Below, piece after piece: positions 17,721 through 26,877 of a stretch of DNA of 64,000 bases. Numbering within the stretch: position 1 is the first letter of the stretch; each line of letters begins with the position of its first letter. The notes below the pieces were generated by a model. It saw nothing but the letters and a program-made list of their open reading frames with translations. It did not search any database and was not told the DNA's origin. Position numbers and translations under genes: made by a program. Origin of the DNA: Hanstruepera neustonica (lineage in GTDB: Bacteria; Bacteroidota; Bacteroidia; Flavobacteriales; Flavobacteriaceae); the NCBI RefSeq assembly GCF_002895005.1, contig NZ_POWF01000001.1, positions 474,344 through 538,343 of the forward strand. Direction: 5' to 3'.

Positions 17721-18506
17721 ATGAAGAAGAAAAGTCTACTGTTTATTACTGCATTTTTCAGCTTGAGCTTCCTGATAGCCCAAGATGAAAGTTCTTATGG
17801 TGTTGGTGAATGGTTTCGATTTGAGATGAGTTACAGCGGCTGGATGAAAGCTGGCGAAGCAACGCTAACAGTCAATGAAGGGTATTATAAATCTAAACCG
17901 GTTTATCATATAGTAGGCAAGGGTTGGACTACAGGAGCCGTTAGTTGGTTCTTCAAAGTTGAAGATCGATATGAAAGCTTTATTGACAAGCGCAATAATA
18001 AACCTTACCGTTTTATAAGAGATATTGATGAAGGTGGCCACACCAAAAACATTGAAATTGAGTTTGATCAAGGAAAAAATAAGGCACATGTTCACAATAT
18101 AAAGCATAATAAAAAATCAGTTCATGATACCGAACCTAATATTCAGGATATGGTGTCGACTTTTTACTATTTGCGAAATAATCTTGATGTAGAAAACCTG
18201 AAAGTGAATGATGAAGTTTCTGTCAATATGTTTTTTGATGAGGAAAACTATGGATTCAAACTAAAATATCTTGGTGAAGAAATTATTAAGACTGAATTCG
18301 GAAAAGTTCATTCTCTTAAATTCAGACCCTATGTTATGGCAGGTCGTGTCTTCAAGGAAGAAGAAAGTTTGACACTTTGGGTATCAAATGACAAAAATAA
18401 AATACCTTTACGGGTAAAGGCCGATTTAGCCGTTGGTTCGCTCAGGGCCGATTTGGATGCTTTTAAAGGGCTCAAACATCCTTTCAAAATAGTTGTAGAT
18501 AATTAG
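17721..18506 (+). CDS. Exported DUF3108-domain protein
   Basis: A 261-residue protein with a signal peptide (1-20, ending FLIA-Q). The mature part matches DUF3108: an early YGVGEWFRFEMSYSGWMKAGEATLTV block, then VEDRYESFID and a C-terminal LTLWVSNDKNKIPLRVKADLAVGSLRADL block. The family is predicted to be a periplasmic beta-sheet protein of unknown function. It is the first gene of an apparent operon with kynA (seven-base gap), an M23 peptidase and pgi. No enzymatic residues are evident. Confidence 0.85.
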   Translation: MKKKSLLFITAFFSLSFLIAQDESSYGVGEWFRFEMSYSGWMKAGEATLTVNEGYYKSKPVYHIVGKGWTTGAVSWFFKVEDRYESFIDKRNNKPYRFIRDIDEGGHTKNIEIEFDQGKNKAHVHNIKHNKKSVHDTEPNIQDMVSTFYYLRNNLDVENLKVNDEVSVNMFFDEENYGFKLKYLGEEIIKTEFGKVHSLKFRPYVMAGRVFKEEESLTLWVSNDKNKIPLRVKADLAVGSLRADLDAFKGLKHPFKIVVDN

Positions 18507-18513
18507 TAAAATA

Positions 18514-19431
18514 ATGGCAAACCATTTAACCGACCAATTAAAAGAAAAATTTGATAAGATAGGGCAAGATTTAGACACCCACCTAGAAGGGTTGCTTTAC
18601 AGTAAACCTATTAATTACTGGGATTATATTCAAACAGATGCCCTTCTGGATCTTCAAACACAACGTTCTACGCTTCCGGATGAAATGGTATTTATCATGT
18701 ATCATCAAATCAATGAATTGTTGTTTAAAATGATTCTTTGGGAAATAGAGCAGGTTGCCAAAAATAAACAGCTTACTGCAGATTTCTTCTCTTCAAAATT
18801 GATGCGGATTAGTCGCTATTTTGATATGTTGACTTCCTCCTTTAACATTATGAGGGAAGGTATGGAAGTTGAACAATACAATAAGTTCAGAAATACCCTG
18901 ACGCCTGCAAGTGGATTTCAAAGTGCCCAATACCGTAAAATTGAATTCTCATCAACAGAACTCATTAATTTAATCGATAACCGTTTTCGAGAAACAATTG
19001 ATAGAAATACATCTTTTGATCACGCCTTTGAACATTTATATTGGCAGGCAGCTGGTAAAGATTATAAAACAGGGAAGAAAAGTTATTTATTAACAGTTTT
19101 CGAGGAGCGATACAAAGATGAATTTATTAGATTTGCGAAATTCTATAACACAAATAATCTTTGGACAAAGTTTAAACAACTTCCAGAGGATGTTAAAGAA
19201 GACAAGATGTTGATTGATGCCATGAGACATTATGACCACACGGTTAATATTAAATGGGTAATGGCACATTACAATACAGCAAATCATTATTTAAACATTG
19301 GTGGCAAAACAGCCGAAGCAACAGGAGGAAGTGAATGGGTAAAATACATGCATCCAAAATATCAAAGACGAATATTTTTTCCAGATTTATGGACCAAACA
19401 AGAATTAGCAGATTGGGGAAAGAATGTATAA
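18514..19431 (+). CDS. kynA: Tryptophan 2,3-dioxygenase
   Basis: A haem enzyme that cleaves the indole ring of L-tryptophan to N-formylkynurenine. The 305-residue protein is all-helical, with the family blocks KPINYWDYIQTDALLDLQ, MYHQINELLFKMILWEIEQV, FNIMREGMEVEQYNKFRNTL-type substrate contacts, and the haem-binding region MRHYDHTVNIKWVMAHYNTA, whose histidines include the proximal ligand. The 3' end overlaps the following M23 peptidase gene. Other kynurenine-pathway genes are not in the window. Confidence 0.96.
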   Translation: MANHLTDQLKEKFDKIGQDLDTHLEGLLYSKPINYWDYIQTDALLDLQTQRSTLPDEMVFIMYHQINELLFKMILWEIEQVAKNKQLTADFFSSKLMRISRYFDMLTSSFNIMREGMEVEQYNKFRNTLTPASGFQSAQYRKIEFSSTELINLIDNRFRETIDRNTSFDHAFEHLYWQAAGKDYKTGKKSYLLTVFEERYKDEFIRFAKFYNTNNLWTKFKQLPEDVKEDKMLIDAMRHYDHTVNIKWVMAHYNTANHYLNIGGKTAEATGGSEWVKYMHPKYQRRIFFPDLWTKQELADWGKNV

Positions 19432-20699
19432 TACTTTTTGTTATTGCCTTATCGCTGTTTAACTGTAAAAGTGACAAAGTAAAACAAGAAAAGGTAGAAG
19501 AGTTAGCTGTTATTGAGCCTCAAGAGATTTATGAATTTGGGTTCAACCTAAACGACTATATTGTTAAAAGAGATACCATTAGAAAAGGGGATAGTTTTGG
19601 TATCATTATGGAACGAAATAAAATAGGCTATCCCAAAATTTTTCAAATATCTGAAATAGCTAAAGACAGCTTTGATATTCGAAAATTACAGATTGGTAAA
19701 CCGTACACAATTCTTTGCACAAAAGACACGCTTCAAGAACCTAAATGTTTTATTTACCAACCAAATAAGGAAGAATATGTTGTCATCAATTTTCATGACT
19801 CCATTCATGCTTATACCAGCAGAAAACCAATAAAATACGTAGAGAAAGTCGCAACTGGAACCATTGACAGCAATATTTCCGTGACTATGGAGGATCTTGG
19901 TCTCAGCCCTAGATTAGCTTATAAAATGGCAGATGAAATTTACGCTTGGACTATTGATTTTAGACGTTTACAACCGGGTGACAGATTTAAAGTAATCTAT
20001 ACGGATAAGTATATTGACGACAGTATTTATGCAGGTGTTCATAATATTAAAGCTGCTTTTTTTGAACATAACAAAGAGGCGTTTTACGCATTTCAATTTG
20101 AAACAGATTCAGTAAAAGGAATCAAAGATTATTTTAATGAAGAAGCAAAAAACCTGCGAAGGGCCTTTTTAAAAATGCCTGTACAGTTTGGTAGATTATC
20201 TTCTCGTTATAATTTAAAAAGACGTATAGCCTATTACGGCAATAAAATTAGACCTCACAAAGGAACAGATTTCGCAGCTCCTGTTGGTACTGAAATTATG
20301 GCAACGGCAAATGGTACTGTAACTAAATCAGCCTACACTCGAGGCAATGGAAACTATGTAAAAATACGCCACAACAATACCTATGAAACCCAATATTTAC
20401 ATATGAAAAAACAGAATGTTAAAGTTGGACAGTATGTAAAACAAGGCGATGTTATAGGTTGGGTAGGAATGACAGGTAATACAGGTGGACCACATGTGTG
20501 TTATCGTTTTTGGAAAAACGGAAAACAAGTAGATCCTTTTAGGGAAAAATTACCTGAAGCCGAACCAATTTCAGATAGCTTAAAAGTAAGATATTTAGAA
20601 TATATCCAACCTATAAAAGAGCAGTTAGACGCCATTGGTTTCGACGATAATTTAGAAATGGATATACCTTCAAATACTGAAATTACCGATTTACAATAG
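19413..20699 (+). CDS. M23-family peptidoglycan metallopeptidase lipoprotein
   Basis: A LytM/M23 zinc endopeptidase that cuts peptide cross-links in peptidoglycan. The open frame runs from 19335, but starting at TTG 19413 gives M-G-K-E-C then a hydrophobic stretch and the lipobox-like L-S-L-F-N-C, a compact lipoprotein signal; earlier ATGs (19335, 19389) would place charged sequence before it. The M23 domain occupies the C-terminal 130 residues: RPHKGTDFAAPVGTEI (first His and Asp ligands), QYLHMKK (catalytic HxH-like region) and GPHVCYRFWKNGKQVDP. A LysM/OapA-like N-domain precedes it. It overlaps kynA by 19 bases and precedes pgi by three. Confidence 0.88.
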   Translation: MGKECIILFVIALSLFNCKSDKVKQEKVEELAVIEPQEIYEFGFNLNDYIVKRDTIRKGDSFGIIMERNKIGYPKIFQISEIAKDSFDIRKLQIGKPYTILCTKDTLQEPKCFIYQPNKEEYVVINFHDSIHAYTSRKPIKYVEKVATGTIDSNISVTMEDLGLSPRLAYKMADEIYAWTIDFRRLQPGDRFKVIYTDKYIDDSIYAGVHNIKAAFFEHNKEAFYAFQFETDSVKGIKDYFNEEAKNLRRAFLKMPVQFGRLSSRYNLKRRIAYYGNKIRPHKGTDFAAPVGTEIMATANGTVTKSAYTRGNGNYVKIRHNNTYETQYLHMKKQNVKVGQYVKQGDVIGWVGMTGNTGGPHVCYRFWKNGKQVDPFREKLPEAEPISDSLKVRYLEYIQPIKEQLDAIGFDDNLEMDIPSNTEITDLQ

Positions 20700-20702
20700 T
20701 TT

Positions 20703-22346
20703 ATGGCTTTACCAAAAATAAATCCAACCACAACAAAAGCTTGGAAAAAACTTCAAGAACATGTTCGTAAAATCGAAGATGTCCATTTGAAAGAGTTATT
20801 TGCTTCAGATAGTAAACGTGCAGATAATTTTTCGATTAATTGGCAAGATTTTTATGTTGATTATTCCAAGAATCGTATAACCAATGAGACCAAGGAATTA
20901 CTTTTGGAACTAGCTTCAGAAGTTCATTTGGAAGAGGCTATCAAAAGTTGTTTTTTAGGTGAGGTTATCAATGAAACGGAACAAAGAGCTGTTTTACATA
21001 CTGCTTTAAGAGCTTCAATAAATGATAAGGTTTATGTTGAAGGAGAAAATGTGATTCCTGAAGTTTTTAGGGTAAAGGGGCGAATTAAAGATTTCACGAA
21101 TGAGGTAGTTGGTGGTATATTAAAGGGTCACACGGGAAAATCATTTACTGATGTTGTCAATATTGGTATTGGTGGTTCAGATTTGGGTCCTGCGATGGTT
21201 GTTGATTCTCTTCAGTTTTATAAGAATCATTTAAACACCCATTTTGTAAGTAATGTGGATGGCGATCATGTGAACGAGGTAATAAAAAAACTGAATCCTG
21301 AAACAACCCTGTTTGTAATAGTTTCTAAAACATTCACAACCCAAGAGACTTTATCCAATGCCACAACCATTAGAGAATGGTTTTTAGAAAGCTTCCCAGA
21401 TGATGCTATCGCAAAACATTTTGTGGCAGTTTCAACTAATATTGATAAGGTAAAAGCATTTGGGATAGATGAGAATAATATTTTTCCTATGTGGGACTGG
21501 GTTGGCGGAAGGTTTTCGCTTTGGTCTGCTGTTGGTCTGACCATAAGTTTGTCATTAGGCTATGATAATTATGAACAATTATTGCTTGGTGCCCACAAAA
21601 TGGATCAGCATTTTAAAGAAGAACCTTTTGAAAATAACATTCCTGTGCAACTAGCTTTGTTGAGTGTGTGGTATAATAACTTTTTCAAAGCCGAAAGCGA
21701 AGCCATTATTCCCTATTCACAATACTTAAACCAATTTGCTACCTACTTACAACAGGGAATTATGGAAAGCAATGGTAAGAGTGTTGACAGAAATGGAGAT
21801 CAAGTAACCTATCAAACGGGAACCATTATTTGGGGAGAGCCAGGTACCAATTCACAGCATGCCTTTTTTCAACTAATCCACCAAGGAACCAAATTGATTC
21901 CAGCAGATTTTATTGGATTTGCAAAATCACTACACGGTAATCAAGAGCATCAGGACAAGCTAATATCTAATTTTATTGCCCAAACAGAAGCCCTTATGAA
22001 CGGTAAAACCTATGATGAGGTTTTAAAAGAACTTTCTGATAGTGGTCTTTCTCAAGAAGAGATTTCTAAAATAGCTCCCTTTAAAGTTTTTAATGGCAAT
22101 AAACCAACCAATACTATTTTTATTGAAAAACTAACTCCTGAAAGTCTTGGTAAGTTAATAGCCATGTATGAGCATAAAATATTTGTTCAAGGAATAATTT
22201 GGAATATTTTCAGTTTTGACCAATTTGGTGTTGAATTAGGGAAGCAACTGGCCAAAAGTATCCTTCAGGATATAAAAAATAACAGATTTACCAATCACGA
22301 TACTTCCACTACCAATATTTTAAACTTTTACAAAAAAAATAGCTAA
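20703..22346 (+). CDS. pgi: Glucose-6-phosphate isomerase
   Basis: Interconverts glucose 6-phosphate and fructose 6-phosphate. The length of 547 residues is normal for bacterial PGI. Key motifs: [12 protein letters not shown] (phosphosugar loop), [14 protein letters not shown], the signature [38 protein letters not shown], and the C-terminal block [20 protein letters not shown], which carries the active-site Gln/His/Lys region. It starts three bases after the M23 gene stop and is likely the last gene of that operon. Confidence 0.98.
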   Translation: MALPKINPTTTKAWKKLQEHVRKIEDVHLKELFASDSKRADNFSINWQDFYVDYSKNRITNETKELLLELASEVHLEEAIKSCFLGEVINETEQRAVLHTALRASINDKVYVEGENVIPEVFRVKGRIKDFTNEVVGGILKGHTGKSFTDVVNIGIGGSDLGPAMVVDSLQFYKNHLNTHFVSNVDGDHVNEVIKKLNPETTLFVIVSKTFTTQETLSNATTIREWFLESFPDDAIAKHFVAVSTNIDKVKAFGIDENNIFPMWDWVGGRFSLWSAVGLTISLSLGYDNYEQLLLGAHKMDQHFKEEPFENNIPVQLALLSVWYNNFFKAESEAIIPYSQYLNQFATYLQQGIMESNGKSVDRNGDQVTYQTGTIIWGEPGTNSQHAFFQLIHQGTKLIPADFIGFAKSLHGNQEHQDKLISNFIAQTEALMNGKTYDEVLKELSDSGLSQEEISKIAPFKVFNGNKPTNTIFIEKLTPESLGKLIAMYEHKIFVQGIIWNIFSFDQFGVELGKQLAKSILQDIKNNRFTNHDTSTTNILNFYKKNS

Positions 22347-22451
22347 AAAATTGTTGAAAAACTTGTTAATAGCTTTATTTTTTAACAAATCCTCAATAGA
22401 TATTATTCAATATCTTCATTACAGCCTAAAATTCTTAACGATATCGTAATA

Positions 22452-22478
22452 TTTGTCCGACATATTAGACTAATTTTG
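22452..22478 (+). promoter_or_regulatory. Candidate promoter for the first TonB-dependent receptor
   Basis: TTTG at 22452-22455 and TAATTTTG at 22471-22478 match the two bacteroidetal promoter elements, with a slightly short spacer of 15 bases. The start codon is 32 bases downstream. Confidence 0.45.
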
Positions 22479-22510
22479 CCAAAAATTTAAAATCAAATCT
22501 TTTTAATACA

Positions 22511-25069
22511 ATGAAAAAAATTACAAGATTATTATTTTTATCAGTAGCAATTTTGTTTACTGGTTTTGCAATGGCACAGAGTACTGTGACAGGTACCGTT
22601 ATGGACGGTGAAATGAATTCACCACTTCCTGCGGCAAACATCGTTGAAAAAGGTACAACTAATGGCGTGTCTTCAGATTTCGATGGAAATTTTACTATTA
22701 CAACTGAAATGACTTCAGGTGAGTTAGTTATTTCTTACGTTGGTTATGGTAAGGTTACTGTATCTTTTGATGGAAACACTAATTTGGGAGCGATCACTTT
22801 AACTGGTGACAATACACTTGAAGAGATTGTAATCATTGGATCAGGAGTTATCGATTTGGCGGAAGACAGAAAAACACCTATTGCAGTTTCTACAATCAGG
22901 GCTTCCGAAATTCAAGAGAAGGCAGGTAATTTTGATTTACCAGTTTTATTAAAGTCAACACCTTCAGTTCAAACTGTACAAGCAGGTGGTTTTGGTGATG
23001 GTCAAATGTTTTTAAGAGGTTTTGATCAAACTAACACGGCTTTTCTATTGAATGGTCAACCAATCAACGGTATGGAAGACGGTAAAATGTACTGGTCTAA
23101 CTGGCAAGGTGTTACTGAAGTGGCTAATGCTATTCAAGTACAGCGTGGTTTAGGTGCTTCAAAATTAGCCATTTCTTCCGTTGGAGGAACAGTAAACATT
23201 GTAACAAAAACTATTGATAGAAGAGCAGGTGGATTTGTTCAGCAAATGGTAGGTAATGATAATTATTTGAAATCTACTGCCTATTTTTCAACAGGTGTTG
23301 GTGAGAAAGGATGGTCTTTTTCAGGTTTGTTAGGTCACTGGCAAGGGGATGGTTATGTTGACTATACCCAAGGTCAAGGACAAACCTATTTTTTATCAGT
23401 TGGTTATCAGCCAAATGAGAAACATTCTTTAAATTTTTTGTTAACCGGTGCACCACAATGGCATGCTGCAGCAGGAAGCGGCTCAATTCGTTCTTTTGTT
23501 GAAAATGAAAGAGGAAGACGTTACAATTCATGGAATTTTGAAGGTATAGATAGCCCTAACACATTACATGGTGGTAATAGCGTTTATCCTGGAGGTAGAA
23601 ATATTTATCACAAACCAGTTGCCAATTTGAGCTGGGATTGGAATATTAACGATAAATCTTCTTTATCAACTGTATTATACGGTTCAATGGGTAGAGGTAG
23701 TTTTGCACAATCTATTACAGATAGAAATACAGGTGAGTTATTGTATGCTAGAGGATCTAATAATAACCACAACTGGTATGGATTGGTTACAAATTATAAC
23801 AATCAACTTACAGAAAACTTAAACTTCAACATTGGTGCTGATATGCGTTTTTATAATGGTATCCATTTTAGAGATATTAGAGAGTTTATTTCTATTGATT
23901 CTGTATCTAATAGTTCAGGTTATAGTGGTGGTGAAACATATTTCTTAACTGAAGCAGGAGGAATTAACCCATGGGAAGTTTTTTTTGATCCAAACACAGA
24001 CCACTTACAACGTTTTGGATATGATTATGAAGAGCAAATTAACTATCAAGGAATATTTGGACAGTTAGAATATGCTAAAAATAATTTCTCTGCATTTTTC
24101 CAAGGTGCTCTTTCTAATCAATCTCATGTAAGAACGGAGTTTTTAAATACGTCTACTCCTGGTCAAGGTGAAGATTCTGAAAAAGTAAACAATATTGGGT
24201 TTAACCTTAAAGCAGGAGGATCTTATCAAATTGGTGATATGCATAAGGTTTTCGTAAATGCCGGATATTACTCGCGTCAGCCTTTCCATGATACATTGTT
24301 TCAAAATAACAGAGGAGGAAATGAGTTATTACAACCTGAAGTTGAAAATGAAGAAATTACTGGTTTTGAAGCAGGCTATCAATTTAATGGAGGTAGAGCC
24401 ATTTCAGCAAACTTAAACGTATACCATACAACTTGGGACAACAGAACTTTGGTTAATAATAATGGTGAAAACGGAGATGATTTCATAAGTTTCCAAACGT
24501 TAGGAGTAAAACAAGTACATTATGGAGTTGAACTAGAGGTTATGACACGTCCATTGGATAATTTAAGACTTAATGGATTCTTGTCTTTAGGTGAGTGGCA
24601 ATTTAAAGATAATGCGAACCAAAGAACATTTGATAATGATGGAAATCAAATTGGATCTGATGAAGAGATTGTTATTGACGGATTTGATGTTGGTGGAGCG
24701 GCACAAGTTACAGCTGGAGTTAATGGTAGTTTTGAGTTCTGCAAAAACACAAGTATAGATGGTGCTTGGAATTGGTATAATGATTTATTCTCAACGGGTT
24801 CTTTAGAAGAAGCACCTGTATCAATGCCATCATATGATACTGTTGATTTAGGATTTTCATATAAATTGTTGGTTGGAGAAGGAACAAATTCAATTCAATT
24901 CAGATTAAACGTTAACAACGTTTTTGATGAAGTATATTTAGAATCTGTTAATGGTAATCTTCAGGCTTCATCTAACCCTGCAGATAATTACAAGGGTGTA
25001 AACATGGATAATACTGGACGTTTTGGCTATGGTAGAACTTGGAATACAAGTATCCGTTTCAACTTCTAA
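22511..25069 (+). CDS. TonB-dependent receptor with carboxypeptidase-regulatory N-domain
   Basis: An 852-residue outer-membrane receptor for TonB-driven uptake. Signal peptide 1-23 (FAMAQ); carboxypeptidase-D-regulatory-like domain 24-105 (PLPAANIVEKGTTNGVSSDF); plug domain about 115-235 (PVLLKSTPSVQTVQAGGFGD, FLLNGQPINGMEDGKMYWSN, RGLGASKLAISSVGGTVNIV); 22-strand barrel to the end, with terminal aromatic F. No SusD-like partner is next to it, so the ligand may be a small molecule or metal chelate, not a glycan. The gene has its own terminator and appears monocistronic. Confidence 0.93.
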   Translation: MKKITRLLFLSVAILFTGFAMAQSTVTGTVMDGEMNSPLPAANIVEKGTTNGVSSDFDGNFTITTEMTSGELVISYVGYGKVTVSFDGNTNLGAITLTGDNTLEEIVIIGSGVIDLAEDRKTPIAVSTIRASEIQEKAGNFDLPVLLKSTPSVQTVQAGGFGDGQMFLRGFDQTNTAFLLNGQPINGMEDGKMYWSNWQGVTEVANAIQVQRGLGASKLAISSVGGTVNIVTKTIDRRAGGFVQQMVGNDNYLKSTAYFSTGVGEKGWSFSGLLGHWQGDGYVDYTQGQGQTYFLSVGYQPNEKHSLNFLLTGAPQWHAAAGSGSIRSFVENERGRRYNSWNFEGIDSPNTLHGGNSVYPGGRNIYHKPVANLSWDWNINDKSSLSTVLYGSMGRGSFAQSITDRNTGELLYARGSNNNHNWYGLVTNYNNQLTENLNFNIGADMRFYNGIHFRDIREFISIDSVSNSSGYSGGETYFLTEAGGINPWEVFFDPNTDHLQRFGYDYEEQINYQGIFGQLEYAKNNFSAFFQGALSNQSHVRTEFLNTSTPGQGEDSEKVNNIGFNLKAGGSYQIGDMHKVFVNAGYYSRQPFHDTLFQNNRGGNELLQPEVENEEITGFEAGYQFNGGRAISANLNVYHTTWDNRTLVNNNGENGDDFISFQTLGVKQVHYGVELEVMTRPLDNLRLNGFLSLGEWQFKDNANQRTFDNDGNQIGSDEEIVIDGFDVGGAAQVTAGVNGSFEFCKNTSIDGAWNWYNDLFSTGSLEEAPVSMPSYDTVDLGFSYKLLVGEGTNSIQFRLNVNNVFDEVYLESVNGNLQASSNPADNYKGVNMDNTGRFGYGRTWNTSIRFNF

Positions 25070-25092
25070 CATAAATTTTTGACAACATTAAA

Positions 25093-25120
25093 AACCTCTT
25101 CAATCTGAAGAGGTTTTTTT
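25093..25120 (+). terminator. Terminator after the first TonB-dependent receptor
   Basis: A 10-bp stem (aacctcttca at 25093-25102, tgaagaggtt at 25106-25115) with a 3-base loop and a T run, 23 bases after the receptor stop codon. Confidence 0.93.
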
Positions 25121-25135
25121 ATAGGTATTAATCAC

Positions 25136-25143
25136 TACATTTG
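25136..25143 (+). promoter_or_regulatory. Candidate -7 box for the 4-TM protein gene
   Basis: TACATTTG matches TAnnTTTG. It lies 24 bases before the ATG at 25168 and covers the alternative TTG start at 25141, arguing for the ATG. Confidence 0.4.
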
Positions 25144-25167
25144 TTATACACTATAAAACTAAACATT

Positions 25168-25608
25168 ATGTATAGAACCGTTCAAATATTACACTCATAT
25201 TGGGCATATTTGGTGCTTTTAATTTTAGTACTAGCCACTTTTAATGCCTTAATCAAAGCTTTTGGAAATAAAGAGTATGAGGCAAAAGATTTTCGCATAT
25301 CACTTTTTACTTTAATTGTGTCGCACATTCAATTGCTCTTGGGTATTATATTGTTTTTTGCAGCAGATTACTTGTCCCTGATAAAAGACATGGGAATGGG
25401 TGAGATAATGAAAAATAGTACGCTACGCTCTAACATCATAGAACATCCCATTACTATGATTTTAGCAATTGTTTTAATCACAATGGGTTATTCAAAACAT
25501 AAAAAGAAATTGACATCAAAAGCTAAATTAAAAACCATTGCTATTTTCTACACACTCGCTTTGATTTTAGTTTTGGCTAAAATACCATGGAATACTTGGT
25601 TCAATTAA
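25168..25608 (+). CDS. Small four-helix membrane protein with conserved-looking intramembrane histidines
   Basis: A 146-residue protein with four predicted transmembrane segments (about 10-30, 44-66, 92-107, 123-140). Histidines fall at or in the helices: His9 (ILHSYW), His53 (VSHIQL) and His93 (IEHPITM), a pattern that could bind haem as in small cytochrome b-like proteins, though this is inference. I recognise the type from Flavobacteriia but no experimentally defined function. The start is ATG 25168; a TTG 27 bases earlier lies inside a promoter-like box. It ends at a bidirectional terminator facing the EEP phosphatase gene. Confidence 0.75.
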   Translation: MYRTVQILHSYWAYLVLLILVLATFNALIKAFGNKEYEAKDFRISLFTLIVSHIQLLLGIILFFAADYLSLIKDMGMGEIMKNSTLRSNIIEHPITMILAIVLITMGYSKHKKKLTSKAKLKTIAIFYTLALILVLAKIPWNTWFN

Positions 25609-25623
25609 TAAAAAATTACAATA

Positions 25624-25654
25624 AAAAAAGACCAGATTTTACTGGTCTTTTTTT
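25624..25654. terminator. Bidirectional terminator between the 4-TM gene and the EEP gene
   Basis: The stem aaaaaagaccag/ctggtctttttt with a 6-base loop has A and T runs on opposite sides, so it can stop transcription from both converging genes (plus-strand stop at 25608, minus-strand stop at 25678). Confidence 0.9.
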
Positions 25655-25677
25655 ATGGAGTTTAAGAAGAATCAATT

Positions 25678-26736
25678 TTAGTCTTGAACTTCTTTTATAA
25701 TATATACATAAACAGGGAAATGATCACTGAATCCATCAGTAAAACCACCATCTGCAAAGCTTCTTAAAGGATATCCTTTATATCGGCCCTCCTTATTTAC
25801 TAAATAATTTTTATTATAGATACCAGCTTGATAATATCTCCATGATGAATAATCTTTTTCTAAAAAAGGCTGTGTAAACATGATTTGATCAAATAAACTC
25901 CAAGCGTCCCTATACGCGGTTGTACCTAAGCCATCTTTTTTAAACATACTATAGTAGGGATTATAGATTCCTTTAAAACCTACTTTATCCTTATCTTTAT
26001 CAGCCTTTAAAACATCTTTAACGCTGGCATTGGTTGGGTCGTCGTTTAAATCGCCCATTGTGAATATTTTAGCATAGGGGTCTAATGATTGCAAAGAATC
26101 TATGATACGTTTATTTAATTTAGCAGCAGCTACTCGTTTTGGTCTACTTCTAGCTTCACCACCACGTCTAGATGGCCAGTGATTAACAATAAGATGAATC
26201 ATTTCACCTTCTAATTTCCCACTAACCAAAAGTTGGTCACGAGTATGTACACGCTCTCTGGTATCATCATCATAAATTTTTAATTCATGAGAACTAGTGT
26301 GTAATGGTGTGAAAAATTGTTTTTGATATAACAAAGCTACATCAATTCCTCGACCGTCAGGAGAGTCATAATGAACAATCCCGTAATCTTTTTCCAAAAG
26401 CAAGGGGTCATTAACTACATCTTCTAACACTTCACGGTTTTCAACCTCTGAAACACCCAAAAGAACAGGAGAATTGTGCGAGGCTTCAAAACCTATATCG
26501 GCAATTACACGAGCCATATTATGTACTTTTCTTTTATATATATCACCTGTTTTGATTTTCATTTCCATAATGGGGCTAGCCTCATCGTTTTTTGTTGGAT
26601 CATTGATGGTGTCAAATAGGTTTTCTAAATTATAAAATGCCACTGTATGTATTTTAAATTTCTTTTTTTCTTGGCCATGCATATTAACTAATCCAAGCAT
26701 TAAAAAGACAGTTGCTAAAAGCGTAATTTTTTTCAT
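25678..26736 (-). CDS. Secreted endonuclease/exonuclease/phosphatase-family phosphodiesterase
   Basis: A 352-residue DNase I-like (EEP-fold) phosphodiesterase with a signal peptide (1-22). All EEP motifs are present: TVAFYNLENLFD (Asn), GVSEVENREVL (metal-binding Glu), DSPDGRGIDVALLY, IVNHWPSRRGGEARS (catalytic His, N-H-W-P-S), MGDLNDDPTN (Asp/Asn) and FSDHFPVYV (Asp-His). The protein should cleave phosphodiester or phosphomonoester bonds outside the cytoplasm; nucleic acids are the likely substrate. It is divergent from the second TonB receptor across a 141-base promoter region, and a second, unsecreted-looking homologue lies at 31.2-32.2 kb. Confidence 0.9.
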   Translation of the reverse strand: MKKITLLATVFLMLGLVNMHGQEKKKFKIHTVAFYNLENLFDTINDPTKNDEASPIMEMKIKTGDIYKRKVHNMARVIADIGFEASHNSPVLLGVSEVENREVLEDVVNDPLLLEKDYGIVHYDSPDGRGIDVALLYQKQFFTPLHTSSHELKIYDDDTRERVHTRDQLLVSGKLEGEMIHLIVNHWPSRRGGEARSRPKRVAAAKLNKRIIDSLQSLDPYAKIFTMGDLNDDPTNASVKDVLKADKDKDKVGFKGIYNPYYSMFKKDGLGTTAYRDAWSLFDQIMFTQPFLEKDYSSWRYYQAGIYNKNYLVNKEGRYKGYPLRSFADGGFTDGFSDHFPVYVYIIKEVQD

Positions 26737-26783
26737 TGAGTTAAGAATGTTATGTTTTTGTTATGATATTACAAATCTTACGC

Positions 26784-26819
26784 CAAAAGTAGATATTTAT
26801 TATAAATAATGTAAATTTG
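26784..26819. promoter_or_regulatory. Divergent -7 boxes between the EEP gene and the TonB receptor
   Basis: On the minus strand TACTTTTG spans 26791 to 26784 and faces the EEP gene. On the plus strand TAAATTTG spans 26812-26819 and faces the receptor. Both match TAnnTTTG; clear -33 elements are not seen. The two boxes are 20 bases apart, so one regulator could control both genes. Confidence 0.4.
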
Positions 26820-26877
26820 CACGCTTTAATTAATCATTATTTAACGCGCAATCAATTTATTAACTACAATTTCTAGT

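Noticed and set aside
22363-22412. Inverted repeats (ttgttaa/ttaacaa and gatatt/aatatc) after pgi
   Set aside because: The stems are short and AT-only, the first has a 12-base loop, and neither is followed by a clear T run, so I do not call a terminator.
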